Shown: positions 1 through 5,490 of the stretch, one piece after another | How positions within the stretch are numbered: the stretch's first letter is position 1 | How the letters are laid out: the number at the start of each line of letters is the position of its first letter | NCBI GenBank assembly: GCA_031263965.1 | Contig: JAISES010000193.1 | Coordinates: 1-5,490, forward strand | DNA from: Prevotella sp. | Lineage (GTDB): Bacteria; Bacteroidota; Bacteroidia; Bacteroidales; Dysgonomonadaceae | DNA length: 5,490 nt | Direction: 5' to 3' | Notes under the pieces: model-generated | Databases searched by the model: none | Told to the model about the DNA's origin: nothing | Seen by the model: only the letters and a program-made list of their open reading frames with translations | Position numbers and translations under genes: made by a program

Positions 1-1107
1 TTTGTCCAGGTTTTCGTCAAACTGGAACAATACCTCGATCCGGGCAATTTATCGGTGAAAAACGTGAGTATGGTTGCCATTATCCCCGACAACAACGGAA
101 TGACCCAAGAGGATTGGGAGGACTTTGGAACAAAGTCGGGAATGATACAGGAGCGTATGCTGGCAGGCAACTATGTGGAAGCCGTACACCAGGGTTATTT
201 TTCTGTTCCGCTCAATAGGCCCGCTTCATATAATTTTCAGGATTCGTTGACATACAACAGGCAAAAATACAAGTTTTATATAAAAACCAGCGATGACAAA
301 TTCCCTGTAGTATTCAAGCCCCTGATGATCACAGGAACATGGTTTAAAGATGAAGCCTTTACAGATGGCGTATTCCCCGCCGTGGTTACAAAAACCCTGG
401 TTGAGAAGCTGGGAGTAAATGAGCCGGTAGGAATGTTGTTAAGCTATCAAGGGCGCAACTTTAGGGTAACAGGCGTTATGCCTGACTTTAAAACAAGAAC
501 ATATGATGAATCAACGCCCACTGCTGTTTTTGCCGCATCTGCATTCAAAGATACCCGGTTTGAAAGCAACGCCGAAATGGCCATACTTATAAAAGACGGG
601 CAAATGAGAAATTTCATCAACGCATTCTGGAAAGAAGCTCTGGCAGCCTTTCCGGGCAAAGCATATCAGCCTTTTGCCGCCGACATGGAAGAACTCAACA
701 AGGATTCTAATATAGAAACATATCTGATACTTTTAATTACTGTCATCCCCACCCTCTTCCTGATCATATTTGCTTTCTTGGGAACATTCAGCCTGATGTA
801 CCGTCAATCGAAAAGATCGACAGGCGAATACGGGCTAAGAATGGCCTTAGGCAGTACAAGGAATAATCTCCGGAAATTTGTATTCATCCAAAGTTGCCTT
901 CTTACTTCAATAGCCGCCGCAATAGGTTGCTTTATCTCTGTAAACTTATATTTGATCGTTTTTCCCGAGGTAGCTGTTACAACTTTCATTATAGCCGTTA
1001 TGGCAACTATAATATTAATGTTCCTGTTTGCCATTGCCAGTGTTTGGTATCCGGCCTATGCAGCATCTAAAACACAACCCGCCATCGCGCTCAAGCAAGA
1101 AGAATAA
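1..1107 (+). CDS. MacB/FtsX-type ABC transporter permease, B-type, 5' end outside the window
   Basis: The reading frame is open from base 1, so the GTG at 55 is not the start. Aligning the first residues (YLDP at 11-14) with YFQP at 44-47 of the B-type gene at 2376 suggests that about 33 residues, including most of the first membrane helix, lie upstream. The visible 368 residues hold a periplasmic MacB_PCD-like domain (about 12-238), with the typical segment ending in FRVTGV near 154-159. Three hydrophobic helices follow at about 239-266, 294-321 and 325-349. The cytoplasmic loop after the first of these carries GEYGLRMALGST (about 275-286), the family's coupling signature with EYG where EIG is usual. 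The tail VWYPAYAASKTQPAIAL matches the MacB-family C-terminus. The loop between the last two helices is about 13 residues shorter than in the gene at 2376. It is an inner-membrane subunit that needs a separate ATPase. The family call is firm; the substrate is unknown. Confidence 0.9.
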   Translation, partial: FVQVFVKLEQYLDPGNLSVKNVSMVAIIPDNNGMTQEDWEDFGTKSGMIQERMLAGNYVEAVHQGYFSVPLNRPASYNFQDSLTYNRQKYKFYIKTSDDKFPVVFKPLMITGTWFKDEAFTDGVFPAVVTKTLVEKLGVNEPVGMLLSYQGRNFRVTGVMPDFKTRTYDESTPTAVFAASAFKDTRFESNAEMAILIKDGQMRNFINAFWKEALAAFPGKAYQPFAADMEELNKDSNIETYLILLITVIPTLFLIIFAFLGTFSLMYRQSKRSTGEYGLRMALGSTRNNLRKFVFIQSCLLTSIAAAIGCFISVNLYLIVFPEVAVTTFIIAVMATIILMFLFAIASVWYPAYAASKTQPAIALKQEE

Positions 1108-1128
1108 AAACTATAAGATATACCCCAC
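1108..1128 (+). other. Short spacer between the first B-type and first A-type permease genes
   Basis: These 21 bases separate the TAA of the first gene from the ATG at 1129. They are AT-rich (aaactataagatatacccca then c) and contain no Shine-Dalgarno-like AGGAGG. No room exists for a promoter or terminator, so the downstream gene is inferred to be co-transcribed with the upstream one. Weak or absent Shine-Dalgarno sequences are usual in Bacteroidota. Confidence 0.6.
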
Positions 1129-2379
1129 ATGTATAAAATATATCTCAAACAAGCCATCGAAATGCTGAAACAGAATAAATTCATCAGCATTATCACTGTC
1201 GTCGGAACGGCTTTGGCCATTATGATGATCATGGTGATTATCGTTGCCGACTCGATAAAAAAAAGCAATATCCCTCCCGAAATAAACAGGGATAGGACAA
1301 TGTATTTGCGCTACGAAATAAAAAACAAAAAAGACGGCAAAGGCATGCAAAGCAATGGCTTTATCAGTTATGGAGTATACAAAGGATACCTGACTGATCT
1401 CAGGAAGCCGGAACTGGTAAGCCTGCAACAAGACTCATGGAATAAAACTTTAGTCACAACAACTGAAAATGAAACAGAAAGAATGGCTATGAAACTAAAG
1501 GTTACAGATGCCAATTTCTGGAAACTAATGGAACTTGCTTTCGTAGAAGGAAACCCGTATAGTGAAGAGGATTTCAAATCCGGCTTAAAAAAAGCCGTAA
1601 TAACAGAAGAAACCTCAAAAAAATTGGTTGGGAATGAAAGTGCACTGGGCAAAACCATCAAAGTAGATTTCAAGCCATATACCGTATGTGGTATTATAAA
1701 GGACGTCTCTCCGATTTTTGCCTACGCTCATTCGGATATTTATATACCGTATACGTCACGGGGTGGTTACGAAGAAGATGGATTCATAATACAGCTTCTG
1801 GCAAAAAACAAATCTGACTTTGATGCCATATCAGAAGAAATAAGAGCTGCTGAACGAAAATTCAATGCTGTAGAAGAATGGAACCTTACTTTGATGGGAC
1901 CATACAACCACTCTACTCAATATCTGAGTACAAGCAACCTGGAGCCTAATGTAAAAGGCTATAACAGGAAAATGATCTTCATTTTAACACTACTCTTACT
2001 GATTCCTGCCATCAATCTTTCCAGTTTCAGTTTATCCCGCATCAAAAAGCGGACGGAAGAAATTGGGGTAAGAAAGGCTTTCGGCGCAAAAAGATATGTA
2101 ATCCTGATACAAGTATTATACGAAAATCTCATTACATCTCTTATTGGCGGCATCATCGGATTAGTATTATCATATGCAGTTGTTATCTGGTTAAAACAAT
2201 GGCTGCTGGGCATTGAATCCGGAAGCAGCCTGCCTATCGAGACGTTCGTATCTTTACCTGTATTTGTGGCTGTATTCGTTGTATGCATGCTACTCAACCT
2301 TCTTTCGGCCGGTATCCCTGCATACAGGGCATCCAGAATTAAAATAGTAGACTCACTCAATAAAAATCAGGAATCATGA
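1129..2379 (+). CDS. MacB/FtsX-type ABC transporter permease, A-type (copy 1)
   Basis: This is a complete 416-residue permease. A basic, amphipathic N-terminus (QAIEMLKQNK) leads into helix 1 at about 19-40. A periplasmic MacB_PCD-like domain spans about 41-280, with TDANFWKLMELAFVEGNPY at 126-144 and the strand region GKTIKVDFKPYTVCGIIKDV at 174-193. Helices 2-4 lie near 281-302, 331-356 and 373-396. The coupling-loop motif RTEEIGVRKAFGA (308-320) in the cytoplasmic segment after helix 2 is the expected contact with an ATPase. The tail AGIPAYRASRIKIVDSLN departs from the usual PxxAL ending. The ATG is supported by gap-free alignment of the N-terminus with the paralogue at 3658, where about 43 of the first 60 residues match. 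Its last four bases overlap the next gene as ATGA. It probably pairs with that product in the inner membrane. The substrate is unknown and no ATPase domain is present. Confidence 0.93.
   Translation: MYKIYLKQAIEMLKQNKFISIITVVGTALAIMMIMVIIVADSIKKSNIPPEINRDRTMYLRYEIKNKKDGKGMQSNGFISYGVYKGYLTDLRKPELVSLQQDSWNKTLVTTTENETERMAMKLKVTDANFWKLMELAFVEGNPYSEEDFKSGLKKAVITEETSKKLVGNESALGKTIKVDFKPYTVCGIIKDVSPIFAYAHSDIYIPYTSRGGYEEDGFIIQLLAKNKSDFDAISEEIRAAERKFNAVEEWNLTLMGPYNHSTQYLSTSNLEPNVKGYNRKMIFILTLLLLIPAINLSSFSLSRIKKRTEEIGVRKAFGAKRYVILIQVLYENLITSLIGGIIGLVLSYAVVIWLKQWLLGIESGSSLPIETFVSLPVFVAVFVVCMLLNLLSAGIPAYRASRIKIVDSLNKNQES
2376..2379 (+). other. ATGA start/stop overlap coupling the A-type and B-type genes (copy 1)
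   Basis: The ATG of the B gene (2376-2378) overlaps the TGA of the A gene (2377-2379). Such an overlap normally gives termination-reinitiation coupling and balanced synthesis of the two proteins. The same arrangement recurs at 4896-4899. The only purine-rich stretch upstream, AGGA at 2369-2372, sits too close to the ATG to act as a standard ribosome binding site, which favours coupling. Confidence 0.85.
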
Positions 2380-3644
2380 TAAAGCAGATATTTAAAATAA
2401 TATGGACCGAGCGGAAAACAAATGCCTGGATATTACTGGAACTTATATTAGTCTTTTGCATATTGTGGTTTTGTACCGATTATCTGTTTTTTACAGCGAA
2501 ACGATATTTTCAGCCGCAGGGATTTGATATAGAACACACTTACCGGATCAATATCAGCGCCAAAGATGAAGGCAGGGAAGTTCTCAGTTCGGGAAGCGAT
2601 GAAGACAAAAACAAAATGCTGGAAGATATATGGACTATTTACGACAGGATCAAGCTACATCCTGCCGTAGAGTACATAAGCTATTCGAACTCATCATACC
2701 CTTATTCGGGGTCGTGGTCGAGTACCAGCATAATGCAGGATTCCGTAGTAGTGAATTCGCAGATAAAAAGGATAACGCCCGAATTCTTTAATGTATTCAG
2801 AATAAACATAATATCGGGAACATCTTTTACATGGGAAAATTCGGTAGCAGGCAGACCCGTTATTATCAGCGCCGATAAGGATAACTTATTTGGAAAACAA
2901 AGCCCTGAAAAGATTCAATATGTAAACCGGGACAAAGATAATAAAGAAGATAAAGAAGATGTAATTGGGGTTGCAAACAGAAGTAAAAGAAGTGAATTTG
3001 AAGAATATAATGCCATTGCTTATTATCCAATAAAAAAAGACAATCAAGATATCACAAGATACAGAGAACTCTGTGTCAGGGTGAAGCCCGAAGCAGACAA
3101 AAACTTTCCGGAACAGTTTACCAAAGATATGCGCAGCCAACTGGAGTTGGGGCATTACTATCTATCGTCGGTAACATCTATAGACAAAGATCGCGAAGGC
3201 TATATGGGATGGATGGGGTATAGCGACAACTTCAAGAGTATTTATTCCATATCTACATTCCTCATCATTAATATCTTCCTCGGAGTCATCGGCACATTCT
3301 GGTTCAGGGTACAATCGCGCCGCAGCGAAATCGGACTTCGCATAGCTATGGGCTCTACCAAAAACGGAGTAAAAAAGTTGTTCCTGTCCGAAACATTTCT
3401 GCTTCTGTTGTCAGCCAGTATTGCGGCCGCTATTATTTGCGTAAATATATCCTTGGGAGACATATTGAAAGACATCAACCTGCCGATACCGGACAGAGGG
3501 GAAGACAAAGTAGAGGTTGCCCAATACCTTATCAATTATGGTATAACACTCGCATTCCTTGCCGTTATAACCTTTGTTGCCGTATGGTATCCGGCAACCA
3601 GGGCGGCTAAAATACAACCGGCAGAAGCTTTGAAAGACGAATAA
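2376..3644 (+). CDS. MacB/FtsX-type ABC transporter permease, B-type (copy 1 of the pair)
   Basis: This is a complete 422-residue permease. The N-terminus (IIWTERKTNAW) leads into helix 1 at about 17-39, which contains FCILWFC. The periplasmic domain (about 40-290) carries ITPEFFNVFRINIISGTSF (133-151), matching the MacB_PCD core. It also has a very polar DKDNKEDKED stretch (186-195) just before VIGVANRSKR. Helices 2-4 fall near 291-312, 338-360 and 386-408. The coupling loop has RRSEIGLRIAMGST (315-328), and the C-terminus VWYPATRAAKIQPAEALKDE is a classic MacB-family tail. The start is fixed by the ATGA overlap with the A gene and by gap-free alignment with the B gene at 4896 over about 59 residues (about 40 identical). 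It is inferred to form a heterodimer, or an alternative homodimer, with the upstream product. The ATPase must come from elsewhere, and the substrate is not evident. Confidence 0.93.
   Translation: MIKQIFKIIWTERKTNAWILLELILVFCILWFCTDYLFFTAKRYFQPQGFDIEHTYRINISAKDEGREVLSSGSDEDKNKMLEDIWTIYDRIKLHPAVEYISYSNSSYPYSGSWSSTSIMQDSVVVNSQIKRITPEFFNVFRINIISGTSFTWENSVAGRPVIISADKDNLFGKQSPEKIQYVNRDKDNKEDKEDVIGVANRSKRSEFEEYNAIAYYPIKKDNQDITRYRELCVRVKPEADKNFPEQFTKDMRSQLELGHYYLSSVTSIDKDREGYMGWMGYSDNFKSIYSISTFLIINIFLGVIGTFWFRVQSRRSEIGLRIAMGSTKNGVKKLFLSETFLLLLSASIAAAIICVNISLGDILKDINLPIPDRGEDKVEVAQYLINYGITLAFLAVITFVAVWYPATRAAKIQPAEALKDE
2942..2959 (+). repeat. Two in-frame copies of a 9-base unit encoding a Lys-Glu-Asp repeat
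   Basis: The unit taaagaaga occurs twice back to back, giving KEDKED within a highly charged segment of the B-type permease's periplasmic domain. The paralogue at 4896 has an equally long but different segment here (LGSKNDYQEL), so the repeat is not a simple insertion relative to that copy. A small slippage-type origin is possible but unproven. Confidence 0.6.
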
Positions 3645-3657
3645 AATAAAAAAACAG
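3645..3657 (+). other. 13-base A-rich spacer before the second A-type gene
   Basis: This is the only non-coding gap between the two duplicated pairs. It reads aataaaaaaacag and lies between the TAA at 3642-3644 and the ATG at 3658. It is too short for a promoter or terminator, so transcription is inferred to run through. The A-rich leader without a Shine-Dalgarno sequence suits translation initiation in Bacteroidota. Confidence 0.6.
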
Positions 3658-4899
3658 ATGTATAAGACCTATTTCAAACAAGCTATCGAAATGCTGAAGC
3701 AAAACAAATTCATCAGCATTATATCCATTACCGGTACGGCATTGGCCATTATGATGGTTATGGTAATCATAGTTAGCGATACCATCAGAAGGATAGATAT
3801 AGCACCGGAAATAAACAGGAGTAAAACGTATTATGCCGGACGATATTCGAAAGTCAACAGTGAGAACCATAAATGGCAGTCATCGATAGATTTCCGGATG
3901 TACAAAGATTATTTCTCTGATCTTAAAACCCCGGAAATAACATCGGTAATAAAAGATAACGAATCGTATATGATAAAAAAAGATGGTGTAAACGAACGCT
4001 TTTTAGAGTCTGTACGCATGACGGATGCCAACTTTTGGAAAATTATGTCATTCTCTTTTGTTGACGGAAAACCATTCTCTCAAGAAGAATTCGACTCAGG
4101 TATAAACAATGCTATCATATCCGAAAGTTTAGCAAAAAAGGTTTTTGGAAACAATAAGGCTGTTGGCAAGGATATCGAAATTGACTTCAATTCCTACAAA
4201 GTGACAGGTGTTGTAAAAAACGTTTCGCAATCTTTCACATATGCGTATGCAGAGGCATATATTCCAATCACAGCAATAAAAGGATATGAAAAACATAGAT
4301 GCCTGATTTTGATCTTGTTAAACAACCAGAAAGATTACGGATTGTTACAAAAAGAGTTTGAAAAGGCCGACAGGAAATACAATGCTGCGGATCCCGATTG
4401 GAATATGACTTTCTATATTCCACGAAGCCACTCCCTGATGAATCTTACGAGCGATCCGTATGAAGAACCCGACCCCGGTACAGCCAGGCGCAAGATGATA
4501 TTCATATTCACCATACTCTTGCTTATTCCGGCTGTCAACTTATCCAGCTTCAGCATGTCGCGCATAAAAAACCGGACTGAAGAAATCGGTGTAAGAAAAG
4601 CATTTGGAGCCAGAAAAGTAATAATTATGATCCAAGTCCTTTATGAAAACTTTATAACAGCCTTAACCGGAGGTCTCATCGGGCTGGGACTATCTTATGT
4701 CATTGTAGTATGGCTCAAAAACTGGCTATTGGATATAGATGCGGAAAGCGCCATTCCTGTCGAAGCTTTGGTTTCTATTCCGGTACTGACCGGATTATTC
4801 ATAGCTTGTTTCGTATTGAACTTACTATCGGCAGGCATACCGGCATACCTTGCTTCACGGTCCGAAATTGTTGACTCTATTAATAAGAAAACCTTATGA
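3658..4899 (+). CDS. MacB/FtsX-type ABC transporter permease, A-type (copy 2)
   Basis: This complete 413-residue protein is a paralogue of the A gene at 1129. The N-terminus shares QAIEMLKQNKFISII and leads into helix 1 (about 19-40). The periplasmic domain (about 41-278) keeps MTDANFWKIMSFSFVDGKPF (121-140) and the region around YKVTGVVKNVS (180-190). Elsewhere it is much more diverged from copy 1 than the ends are. Helices 2-4 lie near 279-300, 329-354 and 371-394. The coupling-loop motif RTEEIGVRKAFGA (306-318) is identical to that of copy 1. The tail AGIPAYLASRSEIVDSINK again lacks the PxxAL ending, so this is a trait of the A type. Its end overlaps the next B gene by ATGA. It is an inner-membrane permease subunit inferred to share an ATPase with the other copies. 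The diverged periplasmic domain suggests a different partner or substrate. Confidence 0.93.
   Translation: MYKTYFKQAIEMLKQNKFISIISITGTALAIMMVMVIIVSDTIRRIDIAPEINRSKTYYAGRYSKVNSENHKWQSSIDFRMYKDYFSDLKTPEITSVIKDNESYMIKKDGVNERFLESVRMTDANFWKIMSFSFVDGKPFSQEEFDSGINNAIISESLAKKVFGNNKAVGKDIEIDFNSYKVTGVVKNVSQSFTYAYAEAYIPITAIKGYEKHRCLILILLNNQKDYGLLQKEFEKADRKYNAADPDWNMTFYIPRSHSLMNLTSDPYEEPDPGTARRKMIFIFTILLLIPAVNLSSFSMSRIKNRTEEIGVRKAFGARKVIIMIQVLYENFITALTGGLIGLGLSYVIVVWLKNWLLDIDAESAIPVEALVSIPVLTGLFIACFVLNLLSAGIPAYLASRSEIVDSINKKTL
4896..4899 (+). other. ATGA start/stop overlap coupling the A-type and B-type genes (copy 2)
   Basis: The B gene's ATG (4896-4898) overlaps the A gene's TGA (4897-4899), exactly as at 2376-2379. 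Both copies keep this junction, and the start sequence atgataaa is the same in both. The coupling therefore predates the duplication and has been retained. Confidence 0.85.
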
Positions 4900-5490
4900 T
4901 AAAACATATTTATAGCATTATCTGGAATGAACGTAAGATCAACATATGGATACTTATCGAGCTAGTCCTCGTATTTTGCATATTATGGTTCTGTGTAGAT
5001 TACTCCTATTTCTATATGAAACGCTATTTTGAGCCGAAAGGATTTGATGTAGATCATGTTTACAATATAAATCTGGGAATGAAAACGCATGCCGGCGAAC
5101 CAAATTACGAAGAAACCCTGGATGATTTCCGGACAATAGTAGACAGAATAGAAAAATATCCGGAAATAGAAAGTTTTTGCGTTTCTATTGCTGCAATGCC
5201 TTATTCAGGCTCATATTCTAATTATGGTTGCTTTATTGATACCGCATCAATTGTCTATGTGCAGGTAAAGGCTGTAACATCCGGATATTTCGATGTTTTC
5301 AAGATCGAAAAAATAAGCGGAGACCTATCCGAATGGGATAATGCATCGAGCAATTCCAATATTATAAGTGGCGACAAAGACAATATTCTCCTGGATATGC
5401 CTGTCAATCGGATAAAGACATTCAAATTAGGATCTAAAAATGACTATCAGGAACTAAAAATAACAGGAATTGCAGCTCCCGTAAAAAGAA
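4896..5490 (+). CDS. MacB/FtsX-type ABC transporter permease, B-type (copy 2), 3' end outside the window
   Basis: The frame is open from the ATG at 4896 to the last base (198 codons plus one base), with no stop. The N-terminus MIKHIYSIIWNERKINIWI leads into helix 1 (about 17-39), which contains FCILWFC as in the B gene at 2376. About 40 of the first 59 residues are identical without gaps. The start of a MacB_PCD-like periplasmic domain follows, with VTSGYFDVFKIEKISGDL at 127-144 and KITGIAAPVKR at 188-198. Compared with copy 1 the early periplasmic segment is about six residues shorter. The FtsX-like helices, coupling loop and tail should lie just downstream, so they cannot be checked here. 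The assignment rests on close paralogy and on the preserved ATGA overlap with the preceding A gene. It is a partial but apparently intact gene. Confidence 0.9.
   Translation, partial: MIKHIYSIIWNERKINIWILIELVLVFCILWFCVDYSYFYMKRYFEPKGFDVDHVYNINLGMKTHAGEPNYEETLDDFRTIVDRIEKYPEIESFCVSIAAMPYSGSYSNYGCFIDTASIVYVQVKAVTSGYFDVFKIEKISGDLSEWDNASSNSNIISGDKDNILLDMPVNRIKTFKLGSKNDYQELKITGIAAPVKR

Larger units (their letters stand above)
1129..3644 (+). repeat. Tandem duplicated two-gene unit, copy 1 (A-type plus B-type permease)
   Basis: The A gene and its overlapping B gene recur in the same order and orientation from 3658. The A starts are 2529 bases apart and the B starts 2520 bases apart. At DNA level the copies are diverged but still recognisable. 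Examples are a 17-base identity (1177-1193 against 3706-3722) and a 15-base identity (1213-1227 against 3742-3756), both at the same 2529-base offset. This indicates an old duplication of a gene pair rather than a recent repeat. Confidence 0.85.
3658..5490 (+). repeat. Tandem duplicated two-gene unit, copy 2 (runs past the window end)
   Basis: This is the second A-B permease pair, collinear with the unit starting at 1129 and with the same ATGA junction between its genes. The B-type half is cut by the window edge. If it matches copy 1, roughly 670 more bases of the B gene should follow beyond base 5490. Confidence 0.8.

Noticed and set aside
55..57. GTG as the start codon of the first gene
   Set aside because: The frame is open back to base 1, and the residues before it align with the end of helix 1 and the YFQP segment of the other B-type permease. 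The true start lies upstream of the window.
1257..1264. Run of eight A in the first A-type gene as a possible phase-variation tract
   Set aside because: The tract is short, the frame is intact, and runs of A7 are common in this AT-rich sequence (1587-1593, 1617-1623, 3648-3654). Nothing else suggests switching.
1111..1431. Reverse-strand open frame opposite the start of the first A-type gene
   Set aside because: A similar antisense frame appears opposite the second A gene (3607-3870), with shared pieces such as NDNHHDHHNGQ and DYHNHHNGQC. That similarity is forced by conservation of the sense codons for the first membrane helix, so it is not evidence of a real antisense gene.
1581..1597. Perfect 6-base inverted repeat (cggctt/aagccg) with a 5-base A loop, terminator-like
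   Set aside because: It lies in the middle of an intact coding region and has no T-run following the stem on the + strand. It looks like a chance product of codons around a lysine run.
1959..2360. Reverse-strand open frame of 133 codons
   Set aside because: It lies opposite the 3' part of the A-type permease, which has full family motifs and paralogue support. The reverse frame gives no recognisable domain and is explained as a shadow of the coding strand.
3645..3657. Internal promoter ahead of the second gene pair
   Set aside because: The gap is only 13 bases, and I found no convincing Bacteroidota-type -33/-7 pair (TTTG and TAnnTTTG) close upstream. Read-through transcription is simpler.
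1129..4899. Direct repeats as a site of active recombination between gene copies
   Set aside because: The longest exact matches seen are about 15-17 bases within a diverged background. That is too short to expect frequent homologous exchange, and no chimeric junction is visible.

Overview
The window is a single-strand, gene-dense stretch lying wholly inside one array of ABC-transporter permease genes. Five genes run left to right with no gap longer than 21 bases. All five look like MacB/FtsX-type (type VII ABC) permeases: an N-terminal membrane helix, a large periplasmic domain of the MacB_PCD kind, then an FtsX-like block of three helices. The first gene enters from the left edge without its start, and the fifth runs off the right edge without its end. 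No ATPase, adaptor, outer-membrane channel, regulator, RNA gene, mobile element or CRISPR array is present.

Organism: the AT-leaning composition, starts without a clear Shine-Dalgarno sequence, A-rich leaders and the style of the proteins suggest a Bacteroidota member, probably Bacteroidales (the Bacteroides/Parabacteroides/Dysgonomonas range). Tandem arrays of such permeases are familiar there. This is inference from sequence style, not a database match.

Layout: 1-1107 is a B-type permease (partial); 1129-2379 is A-type; 2376-3644 is B-type; 3658-4899 is A-type; 4896-5490 is B-type (partial). The A and B types differ in N-terminus, in the coupling-loop signature (A: EEIGVRKAFGA; B: SEIGLRIAMGST) and in the C-terminal tail. 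The A and B genes from 1129 onward form two copies of a two-gene unit with a period of about 2.52 kb. Each A gene overlaps the following B gene by the same ATGA, while each B gene is followed by a short A-rich spacer. The first B gene is more diverged.

Function: the genes probably supply alternative or paired permease subunits that work with one or more MacB-like ATPases encoded outside the window. Such systems do not move substrate through the membrane helices. They pass mechanical force to the periplasm, driving efflux or envelope functions with an adaptor and a TolC-like channel, or acting on envelope enzymes. The substrate cannot be read from the sequence. The notable feature is the alternating A/B duplication with translationally coupled pairs, which fits A-B heterodimers whose periplasmic domains have diversified.
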